A stretch of 64,000 nt of DNA, taken from positions 1 to 64,000 of the forward strand of contig NZ_VWNF01000011.1 of assembly GCF_008711175.1 (NCBI RefSeq). The letters are read 5' to 3'. Below are positions 19,375-28,310 of the stretch, one piece after another. Under the pieces are notes generated by a model, which saw nothing but the letters and a program-made list of their open reading frames with translations, searched no databases and had not been told where the DNA came from. The number at the start of each line of letters is the position of its first letter. The stretch's first letter is position 1. The position numbers were made by a program, and so were the translations under genes. Origin of the DNA: Nesterenkonia ebinurensis. Lineage in GTDB: Bacteria; Actinomycetota; Actinomycetes; Actinomycetales; Micrococcaceae.

Positions 19375-21243
19375 ATGACCACACGCCTGTCCCATCTGTT
19401 TCTGCGCACGCTGCGCGATAACCCCGTCGGCGCCGAAGTGGCCAGCCACCAGCTGCTGGTCCGGGCCGGATATATCCGCCAGGCCGGTGCCGGGATCTAT
19501 TCCTGGCTGCCGCTGGGGCTGACCGTGCTGCGCAAGATTGAGCAGATCGTACGTGAGGAGATGGCCGCCATCGGCGCCCAGGAGGTGCACTTCCCCGCTC
19601 TGCTGCCCAAGGAGCCCTACGAGGCCACCGGCCGCTGGGAACAGTACGGTGACGGGATCTTCCGGGTGCCCGACCGCAAGGCTGAGGGCATCGAGTACAC
19701 CGATGAGAACGGCGAGACCCTGACCGTCCGGCTGCCCAATCACCTGCTGGCACCCACACATGAGGAGGTTTTCACCCTGCTGGTGAAGGACCTCTACTCC
19801 AGCTATAAGGATCTGCCGCTGAACCTCTACCAGATCCAGACCAAGTACCGGGATGAGGCGCGTCCGCGGGCCGGGCTGCTGCGCGGCCGCGAGTTCATCA
19901 TGAAGGACGCCTACTCCTTCTGCGTCACCGAGGAGGATCAGCAGGCCGCCTACAACGCCTATCGGGCCGCCTACGTGCGGATCTTTGAGCGTCTGGGGCT
20001 GCCTGCGATTCCGGTCAGCGCGGTCTCCGGGGCGATGGGAGGTTCGGCCTCTGAGGAGTTCCTCTTCCCCTGCGCGATCGGCGAGGACACCTTTGTGGAG
20101 TCCCCCGGCGGGTACCGGGCCAATGTGGAAGCGGTCACCACGGTGCCCCCGCAGCCGGTGGATTACGACGACGCCCCGCCTGCTGAAGTGCACTACACCC
20201 CAGGCACGGACACCATCGCCACACTGGTGGATGCCGCCAATGCCAACCACCCCCGCGAGGATCGGCCGTGGACGGCGGCAGACACCCTGAAGAACGTAGT
20301 GGTCGCCGTGGTCACCCCCGAGGGTGAGCGCAGAATCGCGGTGATCGCAGTCCCCGGTGACCGGGATGTGGATCTCAAACGTGCCGAGGCCACTATCGGC
20401 GTGAAGCTCGGCATTCCCGGGGAGATCTCCGTGGAGGCTGCTGAGTCCACGGACTTTGCCAGACATCCGGAGCTGGTGCGCGGCTATATCGGCCCGAGCC
20501 TGAGCCTGGATGCGCCCCACCTGGGCGCCTCTGAGGAGAGGCCCTCAGCCACCGGGATCCCCTACCTGGCAGATCCGCGGATTGTGCCGGGTACTCGGTG
20601 GATCACTGGGGCCAATGAGCCTGATCAGCATGTCTTCGGCTTGGTGGCTGGTCGCGACTTCGCCTGGGACGGGACTATCGAGTCCGTGGTGGTCCGTGAC
20701 GGTGATGAGGCACCGGATGAGTCCGGGCCGCTGAGCACCCGCCGAGGGATTGAGATGGGCCATATCTTCATGCTCGGCCAACGGTATGCCGATGCCCTGG
20801 GGCTGAAGGTGCTCGATGAGAACGGCAAGCAGGTCATCGTCACCATGGGCTCCTACGGCTTCGGGGTGACCCGGGCGATGGCCGCCCTGGTGGAGGCCAA
20901 CCATGATGAGAAGGGGATCATCTGGCCGGCCGCGGTGGCCCCGGCTGATGTGCATCTGGTGGCCACTGGCAAGGGCACCGAGATCTTTGAGACCGCCGAG
21001 AAGCTGGCTGGTGACCTGGAGGCCGCCGGGCTGAGCGTGATCTATGACGACCGGCCCAAGGTTTCCGCCGGCGTGAAGTTCGGCGACGCCGAGCTGCTGG
21101 GTGTGCCGATAATCCTAGTGGTCGGCCGTGGCCTGAAAGACGGTCAGGTGGAGGTCAAGGACCGGCGCAGCGGCCAGGCTCAGGATGTGCCGGTCGGTGA
21201 GGCGGTGGCCCATCTGGTGGAGCGGTCACGCTCAGTCGTCTGA
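19375..21243 (+). CDS. proS: Proline-tRNA ligase
   Basis: The 622-residue class II synthetase has motif 1 ([24 protein letters not shown]), motif 2 ([25 protein letters not shown]), an insertion domain of the bacterial type, and motif 3 ([16 protein letters not shown]). It charges tRNA-Pro. The ATG at 19375 gives the family N-terminus [17 protein letters not shown]; the frame is open upstream through rimP but without family match. It is transcribed opposite to the nusA operon, and its stop overlaps the convergent lipoprotein gene by 12 bp. YDDAPPAEV marks a copy of the ACGACGACGCC 11-mer. Confidence 0.97.
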   Translation: MTTRLSHLFLRTLRDNPVGAEVASHQLLVRAGYIRQAGAGIYSWLPLGLTVLRKIEQIVREEMAAIGAQEVHFPALLPKEPYEATGRWEQYGDGIFRVPDRKAEGIEYTDENGETLTVRLPNHLLAPTHEEVFTLLVKDLYSSYKDLPLNLYQIQTKYRDEARPRAGLLRGREFIMKDAYSFCVTEEDQQAAYNAYRAAYVRIFERLGLPAIPVSAVSGAMGGSASEEFLFPCAIGEDTFVESPGGYRANVEAVTTVPPQPVDYDDAPPAEVHYTPGTDTIATLVDAANANHPREDRPWTAADTLKNVVVAVVTPEGERRIAVIAVPGDRDVDLKRAEATIGVKLGIPGEISVEAAESTDFARHPELVRGYIGPSLSLDAPHLGASEERPSATGIPYLADPRIVPGTRWITGANEPDQHVFGLVAGRDFAWDGTIESVVVRDGDEAPDESGPLSTRRGIEMGHIFMLGQRYADALGLKVLDENGKQVIVTMGSYGFGVTRAMAALVEANHDEKGIIWPAAVAPADVHLVATGKGTEIFETAEKLAGDLEAAGLSVIYDDRPKVSAGVKFGDAELLGVPIILVVGRGLKDGQVEVKDRRSGQAQDVPVGEAVAHLVERSRSVV

Positions 21244-22098
21244 GTCGCCATCTTCTGCTGAGCCTTCGGGCTCGGCCTCTTCATCCGAATCGGCGTTCTC
21301 CTCAGCCTCATCTTCGTCCTCATCCTCTTCGGGCTCCGGCTCGGGGGCGATGATCTCCTCCCCCACCAGCTGAGAGAGGACCAGGGCGGCCTCAGCCTCC
21401 AAGGCGGCCAGTGCGTCGTCCTCCTCTGTTTCCGGGTCTTCAGGTGCGGTGCTGAGCACGATCAGCGCCCCGTGGCGCAGCAGCACGGCCAGGTGACGGT
21501 GCTCCTCGCCGCCGGTGGTCATCACTCGGCGCACGGCCAGGTGCTCCTCGGCGCCGGAAAGCAGTTCGAGCTCGGTGAGCTCGGTCTCGGCCTGCGCTTC
21601 TGCCTCCCCCAGGTCGCGGATCACCGTGTGCTCAGCGCAGCGGCTGATTCCGGTGCGTTCTGAGGAGAGGTGCTCCTGGGCGGCGGCAGCATCCTCGAAG
21701 GAGTAGATGACCGTCTGGGCGTCCCCGTCCTCTGCGAGCGCGCCGAGTGCTCCGGTGGGCACCGGCAGTGCGGAGGCGGTCACGTAGGGCTTGCAGTCGG
21801 TGGGGTCCACCTGAAGCCGCTGCAGCTCCCGGTTGAGATCGCGGATATGCGGCCACCAGTCATCGGTGTCAGTGATGGTCGCTGCACTGGTGTGATCCTC
21901 AAGCGCCTGGCGCATCTGCTGGTGGTCCAGCTGCTCGCCCTCAGGCTCCGGGGCTGAGGCCTGGGCCTCATCCACTGAAGATCCCAGTGAGCCGCCGCCG
22001 AGCGGATCGTCCTGTGCCTCCGGGCTTGCCTCACAGCCGCTGAGCAGCAGAATGGTGAGAACAAGGCAGGGTGCAGCAGGGCGTGGCAGGGCGTTCAT
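21232..22098 (-). CDS. Lipoprotein with acidic C-terminal tail
   Basis: The 288-residue product has a signal peptide with lipobox LLLSGC (Cys near residue 22), an Asp/Glu/Ser/Ala-rich linker, a central folded part (about 75-250) with several paired beta-like segments ([37 protein letters not shown]), and a very acidic tail of about 45 residues. It should be anchored to the outer face of the membrane. I do not recognise the domain; the central part recalls PknH-like sensor or heme-free actinobacterial lipoprotein folds only in general layout. Its 3' end overlaps proS, and a minus-strand neighbour with an OmpA domain lies 72 bp upstream. Confidence 0.75.
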   Translation of the reverse strand: MNALPRPAAPCLVLTILLLSGCEASPEAQDDPLGGGSLGSSVDEAQASAPEPEGEQLDHQQMRQALEDHTSAATITDTDDWWPHIRDLNRELQRLQVDPTDCKPYVTASALPVPTGALGALAEDGDAQTVIYSFEDAAAAQEHLSSERTGISRCAEHTVIRDLGEAEAQAETELTELELLSGAEEHLAVRRVMTTGGEEHRHLAVLLRHGALIVLSTAPEDPETEEDDALAALEAEAALVLSQLVGEEIIAPEPEPEEDEDEDEAEENADSDEEAEPEGSAEDGDSDD

Positions 22099-22170
22099 CC
22101 TCTCCAGTATCCCCGCAGGCGCCGTCCCCGGCGGCAGGCACGCGCCGGGGACCGGAACCTCGTCTGGGGC

Positions 22171-22776
22171 TCAGCCGTCATAGCGGATTTCCACCCGCCG
22201 ATTGGCGGCGAAGGTTGAGGGATCGTCTTCGTCCTCATCAACGGCCGGCTCGGAGTCTCCGAAGCCTGCTACGGTCAGCTGCAGGTCGGGCCGTTTCTCC
22301 TCCAGCGCGTCTGCCACCGCCTGGGCACGGTTTTCCGAGAGCTCCTGGTTGTCAAAGTCGTAGAGTTCCTGGTTGACCGGCCGGGAGTCGGTGTGGCCGT
22401 GGACTGTGACTGAGGCGCCTTCGGGGATCTGTTCGACCAGCTCGGCCAGGTGGTCCCCGGCGTTTTCCGGCAGCTCCCACTCATTGGAGCTGAAGAGGAT
22501 GTCGGTCTCCAGGACGATCAGGTCCTGCTCCTGCCGCTCCCCGGAGCCGAGCCGGTGCACGAACTCTGCGCCGTCATAGCGGCGGATGAACTCATCACCC
22601 TGATAGCTGACTATAAAGTCGTCTATGCTGCCGATCTCCTCCGGGGCCTCAGGTGGTTCTGTGGGCTGCTCATCGTCTGCAACGCCGGGTGCTGCCGTTG
22701 ACAGCAGCAGTCCTGCAGAAAGCACTGCGGCGGTGAGCATAGTGGTCCCGCGGCGGCGCGCTGCTAGCTCACTCAT
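22171..22776 (-). CDS. Secreted OmpA-domain protein
   Basis: The 201-residue product has a Sec signal peptide (RRRGTTMLTAAVLSAGLLL then cleavage near APGVA-DD), a linker, and an OmpA C-terminal peptidoglycan-binding domain (about residues 75-200): DILFSSNEWELPENAGDHLAEL, VTVHGHTDSRP, LSENRAQAVADAL, VAGFGDSEP and NRRVEIRY. This domain binds diaminopimelate-type or related peptidoglycan. I chose the ATG at 22776, which overlaps the stop of the upstream lipoprotein gene by 8 bp and has GAGGAT upstream. The overlap argues that the two proteins are made together and act together in the envelope. Confidence 0.85.
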   Translation of the reverse strand: MSELAARRRGTTMLTAAVLSAGLLLSTAAPGVADDEQPTEPPEAPEEIGSIDDFIVSYQGDEFIRRYDGAEFVHRLGSGERQEQDLIVLETDILFSSNEWELPENAGDHLAELVEQIPEGASVTVHGHTDSRPVNQELYDFDNQELSENRAQAVADALEEKRPDLQLTVAGFGDSEPAVDEDEDDPSTFAANRRVEIRYDG

Positions 22777-23542
22777 CGTTATCATCCTCAGGGAGATCAC
22801 CGTAATCGCCGGGCTCATAAGCGCCCCAGTCGATCTCCACGTCGCGGAACTCCTGAACCCCGTCCATCACTGCGATATCGACTACCTCGATCTCGTCCTC
22901 TGGTACCGGATAGTAGGCCCAGAAGGCTACCGTCTCCCCAGAGCGCGGCCGGATGTCCAGTCCGGAAGCCCATGGCCCTCTGTTGGCTGGGACCCAGCCG
23001 AAGAGGTGCTCCCCTGCCTCATTGGGCACGTAGTAGGCCTTCATATTGGCGCGGTCACTGACCACCGGCATCAGATGTGAGTCGATGTTGCGGGCGGTGT
23101 GCAGGCCGTCGTAGAACCGTTCCGGCCTGTTTGAGTCATCGTACTCGGGCACAAAGCTCATGGTCAGCAGCATCCCCTGGTCTGTCACCTCCAGGGAGTG
23201 CAATCCCATGGAGATCTCACCCTCGATGCCTGAGCTGGTGGAGATGGGGTAGGTGATGGTGTCTACCGCGTCCTCGTGGTTCAGTGTGGAATCTGTGGGG
23301 GTTCCCGGCGTCTCGGAGTCAGCTTCGTCGTCGTCTTCCTCAGGCTCTTCTGTCTGCTCGGACTCATCAGCCTCCTCAGGCTCTTCTGCCTCCTCGGTGG
23401 TCGCGGCAGGCTCCACCTCCGCTGTCTGTGCGGAGTCGTCTTGGAACTCTGCGGGGGCCTCGTCCTCCGGGCCGCAGGCTGTCAGCGTGAGGGCGGCAAT
23501 GGTGACCAGTCCCGGCACGGTGTATCGGATAGTGGGTCTCAT
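22769..23542 (-). CDS. Lipoprotein translationally coupled to the OmpA-domain gene
   Basis: The 257-residue product has a signal peptide with lipobox LTLTAC, a Glu/Asp-rich linker of about 60 residues, and a C-terminal globular domain (about 95-245) containing ISMGLHSLEVTDQGMLLTMSF and GETVAFWAYYPVPEDEIEVVDI. I do not recognise the domain by name; small actinobacterial lipoproteins with a beta-rich C-terminus paired with OmpA-domain proteins are common. The ATG at 23542 has AAAGGAG at 7-base spacing, whereas the longer frame to 23617 does not. The stop overlaps the OmpA gene start. Confidence 0.8.
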   Translation of the reverse strand: MRPTIRYTVPGLVTIAALTLTACGPEDEAPAEFQDDSAQTAEVEPAATTEEAEEPEEADESEQTEEPEEDDDEADSETPGTPTDSTLNHEDAVDTITYPISTSSGIEGEISMGLHSLEVTDQGMLLTMSFVPEYDDSNRPERFYDGLHTARNIDSHLMPVVSDRANMKAYYVPNEAGEHLFGWVPANRGPWASGLDIRPRSGETVAFWAYYPVPEDEIEVVDIAVMDGVQEFRDVEIDWGAYEPGDYGDLPEDDNDE

Positions 23543-23667
23543 CGGTCGTCTCCTTTGTGCATGTTTCACATCGGTCAGCTGGGTGCTGACACTCATGAGT
23601 CGCAGAGAACCTGCCAAAAGTTGCAGAGTTTACAAATATTTCCTTCTGAAAACTTCCTCGGTCCTCA

Positions 23668-23893
23668 TCACCGATGTCTGCTGCCCTCTCCGCGCTCCTC
23701 ATCGAGGTCATCGAGCTCGTAGTCCAGCTCTCGCTCATAGCCCTCAGGGGCCACTGCGATGACCCCCGGGCGGTTCCCAGCCCGACCCTCCTCGGTGTCA
23801 GACCTGAGCTGGTAGTCACCGTTCTCGCCCCAGAGCCAATGCTGTTGCCCACCGAATCTGCCTCTGCTGCCCGTTCAGCCGGATGCTGCTCAT
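23668..23893 (-). pseudogene. Small gene with an apparent frameshift
   Basis: An ATG at 23893 has AAGGGG ten bases upstream and begins MSSIRLNGQQRQ, but this frame stops after about 26 codons. The next frame is open from 23874 to a TGA at 23670 and encodes a protein-like acidic sequence (QHWLWGENGDYQLRSD, VIAVAPEGYERELDYEL, DDLDEERGEG) that has no start codon at its beginning. One single-base indel would join the two parts into one protein of about 70 residues. It lies between the kinase and the lipoprotein genes, on the same strand. It could be a sequencing error, a recent mutation or coincidence. Confidence 0.4.
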
Positions 23894-23937
23894 ATTCAGG
23901 TATCCCCTTGTGGTCCGTTCCATTCTGGGATCAGCAC

Positions 23938-25212
23938 CTATTCAACCACGCGAATCGTGTGCCGGGCCTCCAATTCGGGCCCGTTGGGCGCTCGAGCGCG
24001 CAGCACGATCTCAGCTGTGCCGGTCCCTGTCGGGGTCAGTACCGCCTCTTCCTGGTCCGCGATGTGATGACCTGTGGGCAGCGACCAGCTCCAGGAGTCC
24101 ACACCCTCAACATGGGCGGTGAACACCGCTGGTTCGCCTATCTCAACCTCATCCGGGCCTTCGATCGCGATGGAGACATCCCCGGCCTCGGCGGGTGGGG
24201 GCGGCTCTCCCCCGGGACTGAGCCACAGACCGGCTAAGAGTCCCAGGGCGGCAGCGCATAGGGCCGCTGAGGTCACCATGACAGTGCGCCAGGGACCTGA
24301 GGATTTATGGGACGACGACGCGGTCTGTGGCTGGGAAACCGTGGGCTCCTCTGCTGCCGACTCAGGTGCTGATTCCGCGGTCGACTCCGCAGCTGACGGG
24401 GGTGCCAGTGCCTGCTCCAGTTCGGCCAGCCAGCTGGCGGCATCAGGCTGACGGCGCTCCGGCTTTACCGCCATTCCGCGCTTGAGCACCTTGTGGACCC
24501 CTTTGGGAAGCTCAGCCTCCTGGGTGAGCCAGAACAGCACAGCGGACATCGCCCAGATATCGGCCCGGGTGTCCACCAGGCCGGGGCCGGACTGCTCAGG
24601 GGGACGGAACCCGGTGGTGCCTCCGGAGACCGTCAGTCCGGAGTTGACCGCCAGGTCCTTGCACATGCCCAGGTCGGCGATGAGCAGACGCTCATCGCTG
24701 CCCAAGATGGCCGAGTCCAGACCCTGGGTCTCATCGCTGATCAGCTCAGAGGGCTTGGCGGTGAGCAGCAGGTTGCCGGGACTGAGGTCGCGATGGACCA
24801 GCTGGGCGCGGTGGACTGCATCCACCGCGGCGGCCAGCGGACGGGCGAAGGCGAGCACATCATCAGCGGTGGCCCGCCATCCGCTGCGCCAGAGCTGATC
24901 CACCCGCTGCTGCACGGTGCCGCGGTCGGCGTGCTCGAGCACCAGATAGGGCTGTTGACGCTCAGTTTCACCGATATCGTGGATGGCCACCACATGGGAG
25001 CCCTGTACCCGGCGGAGGCTGCGGCCTTCGCCGATGAATCGTTCCCGGATCTCAGGGTTCAGGCTGTGGTTCTCGGCCAGCAGCTTGATCACCACTGTGC
25101 TGTCCAGCCGCTGGTCCAACGCCCGGTAGACCGTGGCGAAGGAGCCTACGCCGATCACCTCATGCAGCTGGTAGTGACCCAGCTGCTGTGTGCTGCCTGC
25201 TCGGTCTGCCAT
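23938..25212 (-). CDS. Membrane Ser/Thr protein kinase with extracellular beta-sandwich-like domain
   Basis: The 424-residue product has a cytoplasmic PASTA-less kinase domain (about residues 12-270): IGVGSFATVYRALD, the ATP lysine in TVVIKLL, catalytic loop HRDLSPGN near residue 139, IADLGMCKDL and GFRPPEQ. The catalytic-loop Lys of HRDLKPxN is replaced by Ser and DFG by DLG, so activity may be altered. A Ser/Ala/Pro-rich linker leads to one membrane segment (about 303-325) and an outside domain of about 95 residues (VSIAIEGPDEVEIGEPAVFTA, WSWSLPTGHH, TAEIVLRARAPNG) resembling PKD/Ig-type folds. The ATG shares one base with the stop of the sigma-factor gene (TGATG), so the two are translationally coupled. 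Confidence 0.88.
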   Translation of the reverse strand: MADRAGSTQQLGHYQLHEVIGVGSFATVYRALDQRLDSTVVIKLLAENHSLNPEIRERFIGEGRSLRRVQGSHVVAIHDIGETERQQPYLVLEHADRGTVQQRVDQLWRSGWRATADDVLAFARPLAAAVDAVHRAQLVHRDLSPGNLLLTAKPSELISDETQGLDSAILGSDERLLIADLGMCKDLAVNSGLTVSGGTTGFRPPEQSGPGLVDTRADIWAMSAVLFWLTQEAELPKGVHKVLKRGMAVKPERRQPDAASWLAELEQALAPPSAAESTAESAPESAAEEPTVSQPQTASSSHKSSGPWRTVMVTSAALCAAALGLLAGLWLSPGGEPPPPAEAGDVSIAIEGPDEVEIGEPAVFTAHVEGVDSWSWSLPTGHHIADQEEAVLTPTGTGTAEIVLRARAPNGPELEARHTIRVVE

Positions 25213-25841
25213 CAACTGGTCTCACCACCGGTGGCGTCGGCGTTCTGCAGGCGGGCGGCCACCATGGCCCGGCCACGGCTGATCTGGGCTTTGACCGTAC
25301 CCACTGAGAGATCCAGCCTCTGGGCGATCTCCGCATAGGGCAGTGAGTCGATGTCCCGCATGGTGACCGGTATGCGGTACTTCTCCGGCAGTGCGGCCAG
25401 CGCGTCCTGGACCGTGGTACGGGTGGCGATCATCGAGCTCATCCGGGCAGCCGGCCCGTTCTGTTCATTGAGCTCGGCGGTCTCCCGCTGCCGGCGCAGG
25501 TGGTCTACCGCACGGCGCTTGACAATGCTGTGCACCCAGGTGGTGACCTTGCCGGTGCCGCTGTAGGAGTCGATGGACTCAGCCACTGAGATCAGGGAGT
25601 CCTGGGCCACGTCGTCCACCGCAGTCTTATCCAACAGCAGCGCCCCAGCAAAGCGGTGCACCACTCCGGTGGAGTCGAGGATCTCCAGCAGCAGCTCTGC
25701 CACCTCCGGTGAGCCAGGTGCGTACTGGGCAATCAGGGCCAGGGCGGCGTCGTGCTCTGAAGCCTCCACCAGCTGCGCGGCTGCCCGCCGTGCTGCGATG
25801 GTACTGCCCGTCCTCAGCGCATGCTCCAGATCACCCTCCAT
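25212..25841 (-). CDS. ECF-type RNA polymerase sigma factor
   Basis: The 209-residue product has sigma region 2 (DKTAVDDVAQDSLISVAES, GKVTTWVHSIVKRRAVDHLRRQRE) and region 4 (LAALPEKYRIPVTMRDID, YAEIAQRLDLSVGTVKAQISRGRAMV). About 60 N-terminal residues precede region 2, longer than in minimal ECF factors. An alternative ATG at 25865 would add eight residues; neither start has a strong ribosome-binding site. It is directly coupled to a membrane kinase and no anti-sigma gene is visible, so control by the kinase, by phosphorylation or sequestration, is a reasonable inference. Confidence 0.9.
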   Translation of the reverse strand: MEGDLEHALRTGSTIAARRAAAQLVEASEHDAALALIAQYAPGSPEVAELLLEILDSTGVVHRFAGALLLDKTAVDDVAQDSLISVAESIDSYSGTGKVTTWVHSIVKRRAVDHLRRQRETAELNEQNGPAARMSSMIATRTTVQDALAALPEKYRIPVTMRDIDSLPYAEIAQRLDLSVGTVKAQISRGRAMVAARLQNADATGGETS

Positions 25842-25968
25842 GCGCAAGAGTCTAACGGGACCCATACTATGGCGGTCTTGTGCGGGATGAGATGCACTGG
25901 AGACGGGGCAAGTAAGGCAGGAACCTTGCGACCGAGCTGAGCACAGCTAATCGCCCGCCCCGGGCAGC

Positions 25969-26880
25969 TCAGAACAAGACTGTGCTGAAGCTTCCAACTT
26001 GAGTGAAGCCAACCCGCTCATAGGCTCTGACCGCAGGGGTGTTGTAGGCGTTGACATACAGGCTGACCTGCGGGGCCATCTTCAGCCCGTGCCGCACTAC
26101 CGCCGCCATTCCCGGTGTGGCCAGGCCCTGGCCACGCCACTGGGGGTTGACCCAGACTCCCTGGACCTGGACAGCCTGGTCGGTGACGGCGCCGAACTCT
26201 GCTTTGAACGTGATCTGCCGGGATTCAGGGTCTACTGCGATCAGCGAGTGGCCGGCGTTGATCAGCCCACGGACCCGATCCCGGTACTGGCTGGTGCCCT
26301 GCTGGTAGGGGGAGAATCCCAGCTCCTCGGTGAACATGGCCGCACAGGCCCGCTCCACGGCGGCGAACTCTTCGATCCGGGACTTCCGCACCCCGGGCAG
26401 TGGTGTGATCAGCGGCTGGGAGTCGATGCTCATCAGGGGCTGATCGGAGCGGATCTCGCGGTAGTTGCCCCAGCCGGTGGCGTCGAAGAGCTCCAGCACA
26501 GCCTCTGACCGGCCGTAGATGGATGACACCCGGCGGCGCAGTGCGGCGGCAGCCTGCCCATAATGCACCGCGGCCTCCGCATCGGCGTGCACCGGGATGA
26601 TATTGGAACCTAGCCAGCAGGCGGAGGCGAGCGTGGGTTGGCCGCTGGAACCCCCGTCGTCGTCATCTATCCCCAAAATCAGTGCCCCGCTGCGGCCCTT
26701 TCCGGGGGCGGCGGTGCCTCGGCTGCGCACTGCGGCGGCCACGGAGACACTGCCCACCGGATCTGCTGCAAGCAGGGCCTTCAGCGCTTCAGTGTCCTCT
26801 ACGGCCAGAACGCGGACTTGCCCCCCGGTGGCGCGGGAGACCCTGGACTGGAGGTTAGCTGACGGAGACCACAGGGGCAC
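25969..26880 (-). CDS. GNAT acetyltransferase with N-terminal DUF4081-type domain
   Basis: The product (about 303 residues) has an N-terminal alpha/beta part ([20 protein letters not shown]) and a C-terminal GNAT domain (about 175-300) with [24 protein letters not shown] as the acetyl-CoA loop and [19 protein letters not shown]. Proteins of this kind commonly follow ispG in actinobacteria. The start is unclear: no ATG, GTG or TTG exists between the ispG stop and the conserved region. The GTG at 26880, overlapping ispG by 26 bp, is my best choice; an ATG at 27060 would need a 200-bp overlap. IDDDDGG and GKGRSG form a low-complexity loop. The substrate is unknown. Confidence 0.82.
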   Translation of the reverse strand: MPLWSPSANLQSRVSRATGGQVRVLAVEDTEALKALLAADPVGSVSVAAAVRSRGTAAPGKGRSGALILGIDDDDGGSSGQPTLASACWLGSNIIPVHADAEAAVHYGQAAAALRRRVSSIYGRSEAVLELFDATGWGNYREIRSDQPLMSIDSQPLITPLPGVRKSRIEEFAAVERACAAMFTEELGFSPYQQGTSQYRDRVRGLINAGHSLIAVDPESRQITFKAEFGAVTDQAVQVQGVWVNPQWRGQGLATPGMAAVVRHGLKMAPQVSLYVNAYNTPAVRAYERVGFTQVGSFSTVLF

Positions 26881-28039
26881 CGGAGGAGGCGTCCTCTCCC
26901 TCAGTTTCCAGGCCCATCTCCTCGGCCAGCCGGTTGGCCTCTGCGATGAGAGTCTCCACGATCTGGTCCTCCGGCACGGTCTTGATGACCTCGCCTTTGA
27001 CGAAGATCTGGCCCTTGCCGTTGCCGGAGGCCACGCCGAGGTCGGCGTCACGGGCTTCACCGGGCCCGTTGACCACGCACCCCATCACGGCTACCCGCAG
27101 TGGGACCTCCATGCCTTCCAGCCCCGCGGTGACCTCATCGGCCAGGGTGTAGACGTCTACTTGGGCACGGCCGCAGGAGGGGCAGGAGACAATCTCCAGC
27201 TTGCGCGGCCGCAGGTTGAGACTCTCCAGAATCTGGTTTCCCACCTTGACCTCCTCGGCCGGCGGGGCGGAGAGGGAGACCCGGATGGTGTCGCCGATGC
27301 CCTTGGCCAGCAGTGCGCCGAAGGCGGTGGCGGATTTGATGGTGCCTTGGAAGGCCGGTCCGGCCTCGGTGACACCCAGGTGCAGGGGCCAGTCGCCCCG
27401 TTCGGCGAGCATCTCGTAGGCCTGGACCATGATCACTGGGTCATGGTGTTTCACGCTGATCTTGAAGTCGTGGAAGTCGTGTTCCTCGAAGAGGCTGGCT
27501 TCCCAGACCGCGGACTCCACCAGCGCCTCCGGGGTGGCCTTGCCGTATTTGTCCATCAGGCGCTTGTCCAGGGAGCCGGCGTTGACGCCGATCCGGATGG
27601 AGACCCCGTGGTCCTTGGCCATCTTGGCGATCTCGCCTACCTGGTCGTCAAACCTGCGGATGTTTCCGGGGTTGACCCGGACCGCCCCGCAGCCGGCCTC
27701 AATGGCCGCATAGACGTATTTGGGCTGGAAGTGAATATCGGCGATCACCGGGATCTGGGACTTCATCGCGATGATCGGCAGCGCTTGGGCGTCCTTATCG
27801 GTGGGGCAGGCCACCCGGACAATGTCACAGCCCGAGGCAGTCAGCTCGGCGATCTGCTGCAGGGTGGCGTTGATGTCGTGGGTCTTGGTGGTGGTCATCG
27901 ACTGCACCGAGACTGGGTGATCGCTGCCGATCCCCACATCACCAACCATGAAATTGCGGGTCTTGCGCCGGGGGCTGAGGACGGGAGGTTCTTCCTTCAC
28001 CGTGGGCATACCCAAGTTAATTGTGCTCACGGCCTCCAT
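26855..28039 (-). CDS. ispG: 4-hydroxy-3-methylbut-2-enyl diphosphate synthase
   Basis: The 394-residue enzyme catalyses the penultimate MEP-pathway step, reducing MEcPP to HMBPP with a [4Fe-4S] cluster. Seen: [49 protein letters not shown], and the C-terminal cluster ligands in CPSCGR and [10 protein letters not shown]. Dxr, an earlier enzyme of the pathway, lies 2.1 kb away on the other strand. In many actinobacteria the order is dxr-rseP-ispG on one strand, so the locus here seems to have been rearranged by inversion. A GC-rich leader with four G runs lies upstream. Confidence 0.97.
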   Translation of the reverse strand: MEAVSTINLGMPTVKEEPPVLSPRRKTRNFMVGDVGIGSDHPVSVQSMTTTKTHDINATLQQIAELTASGCDIVRVACPTDKDAQALPIIAMKSQIPVIADIHFQPKYVYAAIEAGCGAVRVNPGNIRRFDDQVGEIAKMAKDHGVSIRIGVNAGSLDKRLMDKYGKATPEALVESAVWEASLFEEHDFHDFKISVKHHDPVIMVQAYEMLAERGDWPLHLGVTEAGPAFQGTIKSATAFGALLAKGIGDTIRVSLSAPPAEEVKVGNQILESLNLRPRKLEIVSCPSCGRAQVDVYTLADEVTAGLEGMEVPLRVAVMGCVVNGPGEARDADLGVASGNGKGQIFVKGEVIKTVPEDQIVETLIAEANRLAEEMGLETEGEDASSGAPVVSVS

Positions 28040-28169
28040 GGTACCGAGTGTGACGCCGCCTGCTCACCTTCTGAGTCGGCCCAGCCGGCTCACCAAGCAG
28101 GCTCACCAGCCTGCCCCACTCCCCTACCTGCCCGCTCCACCTGCCCACTACTCCCCCACCTGCCACTCG

Positions 28170-28195
28170 CCCACTTCCCCACTACTCCCCCACCC
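28170..28195 (-). other. Predicted G-quadruplex motif upstream of ispG
   Basis: The minus strand reads GGG-T-GGGGG-AGTAGT-GGGG-AAGT-GGG, four G runs of three or more with loops of 1, 6 and 4, which fits the canonical intramolecular quadruplex pattern. It lies 130-155 bp upstream of the ispG start on the coding strand. It is part of a C-rich (plus strand) tract, 28110-28215, in which CCCACTACTCCCCCACC occurs twice (28144-28160 and 28178-28194). Confidence 0.6.
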
Positions 28196-28227
28196 TGCTC
28201 ACTCGCCACGCTGCCCCTCATTCAACT

Positions 28228-28293
28228 GAGTGCATGATTTGTGCAGCTTTTTCAGCTTCAAAAGCCCCAAACTGCTGCACAAATCATGCACTC
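28228..28293. repeat. 66-bp palindromic repeat, copy 3
   Basis: The arms GAGTGCATGATTTGTGCAG and CTGCACAAATCATGCACTC are perfectly complementary over 19 bp. The 28-bp centre contains GCTTTT...AAAAGC, which can form an inner stem. It ends 17 bp from the 3' end of the DUF559 gene and is most like copy 4 on that gene's other side. Confidence 0.92.
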
Positions 28294-28310
28294 AGCGCCG
28301 GGACTGGGTC

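Noticed and set aside
23674-24237. A 187-residue plus-strand frame opposite the kinase C-terminus
   Set aside because: It runs antisense to the kinase and the small frameshifted gene, and lacks a ribosome-binding site.
28144-28194. Two C-rich 17-bp units as a CRISPR array
   Set aside because: There are only two units, they lie 17 bp apart, and no cas genes are present.
26597-28237. A 546-residue plus-strand frame opposite ispG and the GNAT gene
   Set aside because: ispG is certain on the minus strand; the frame reads as a GC-rich antisense shadow.
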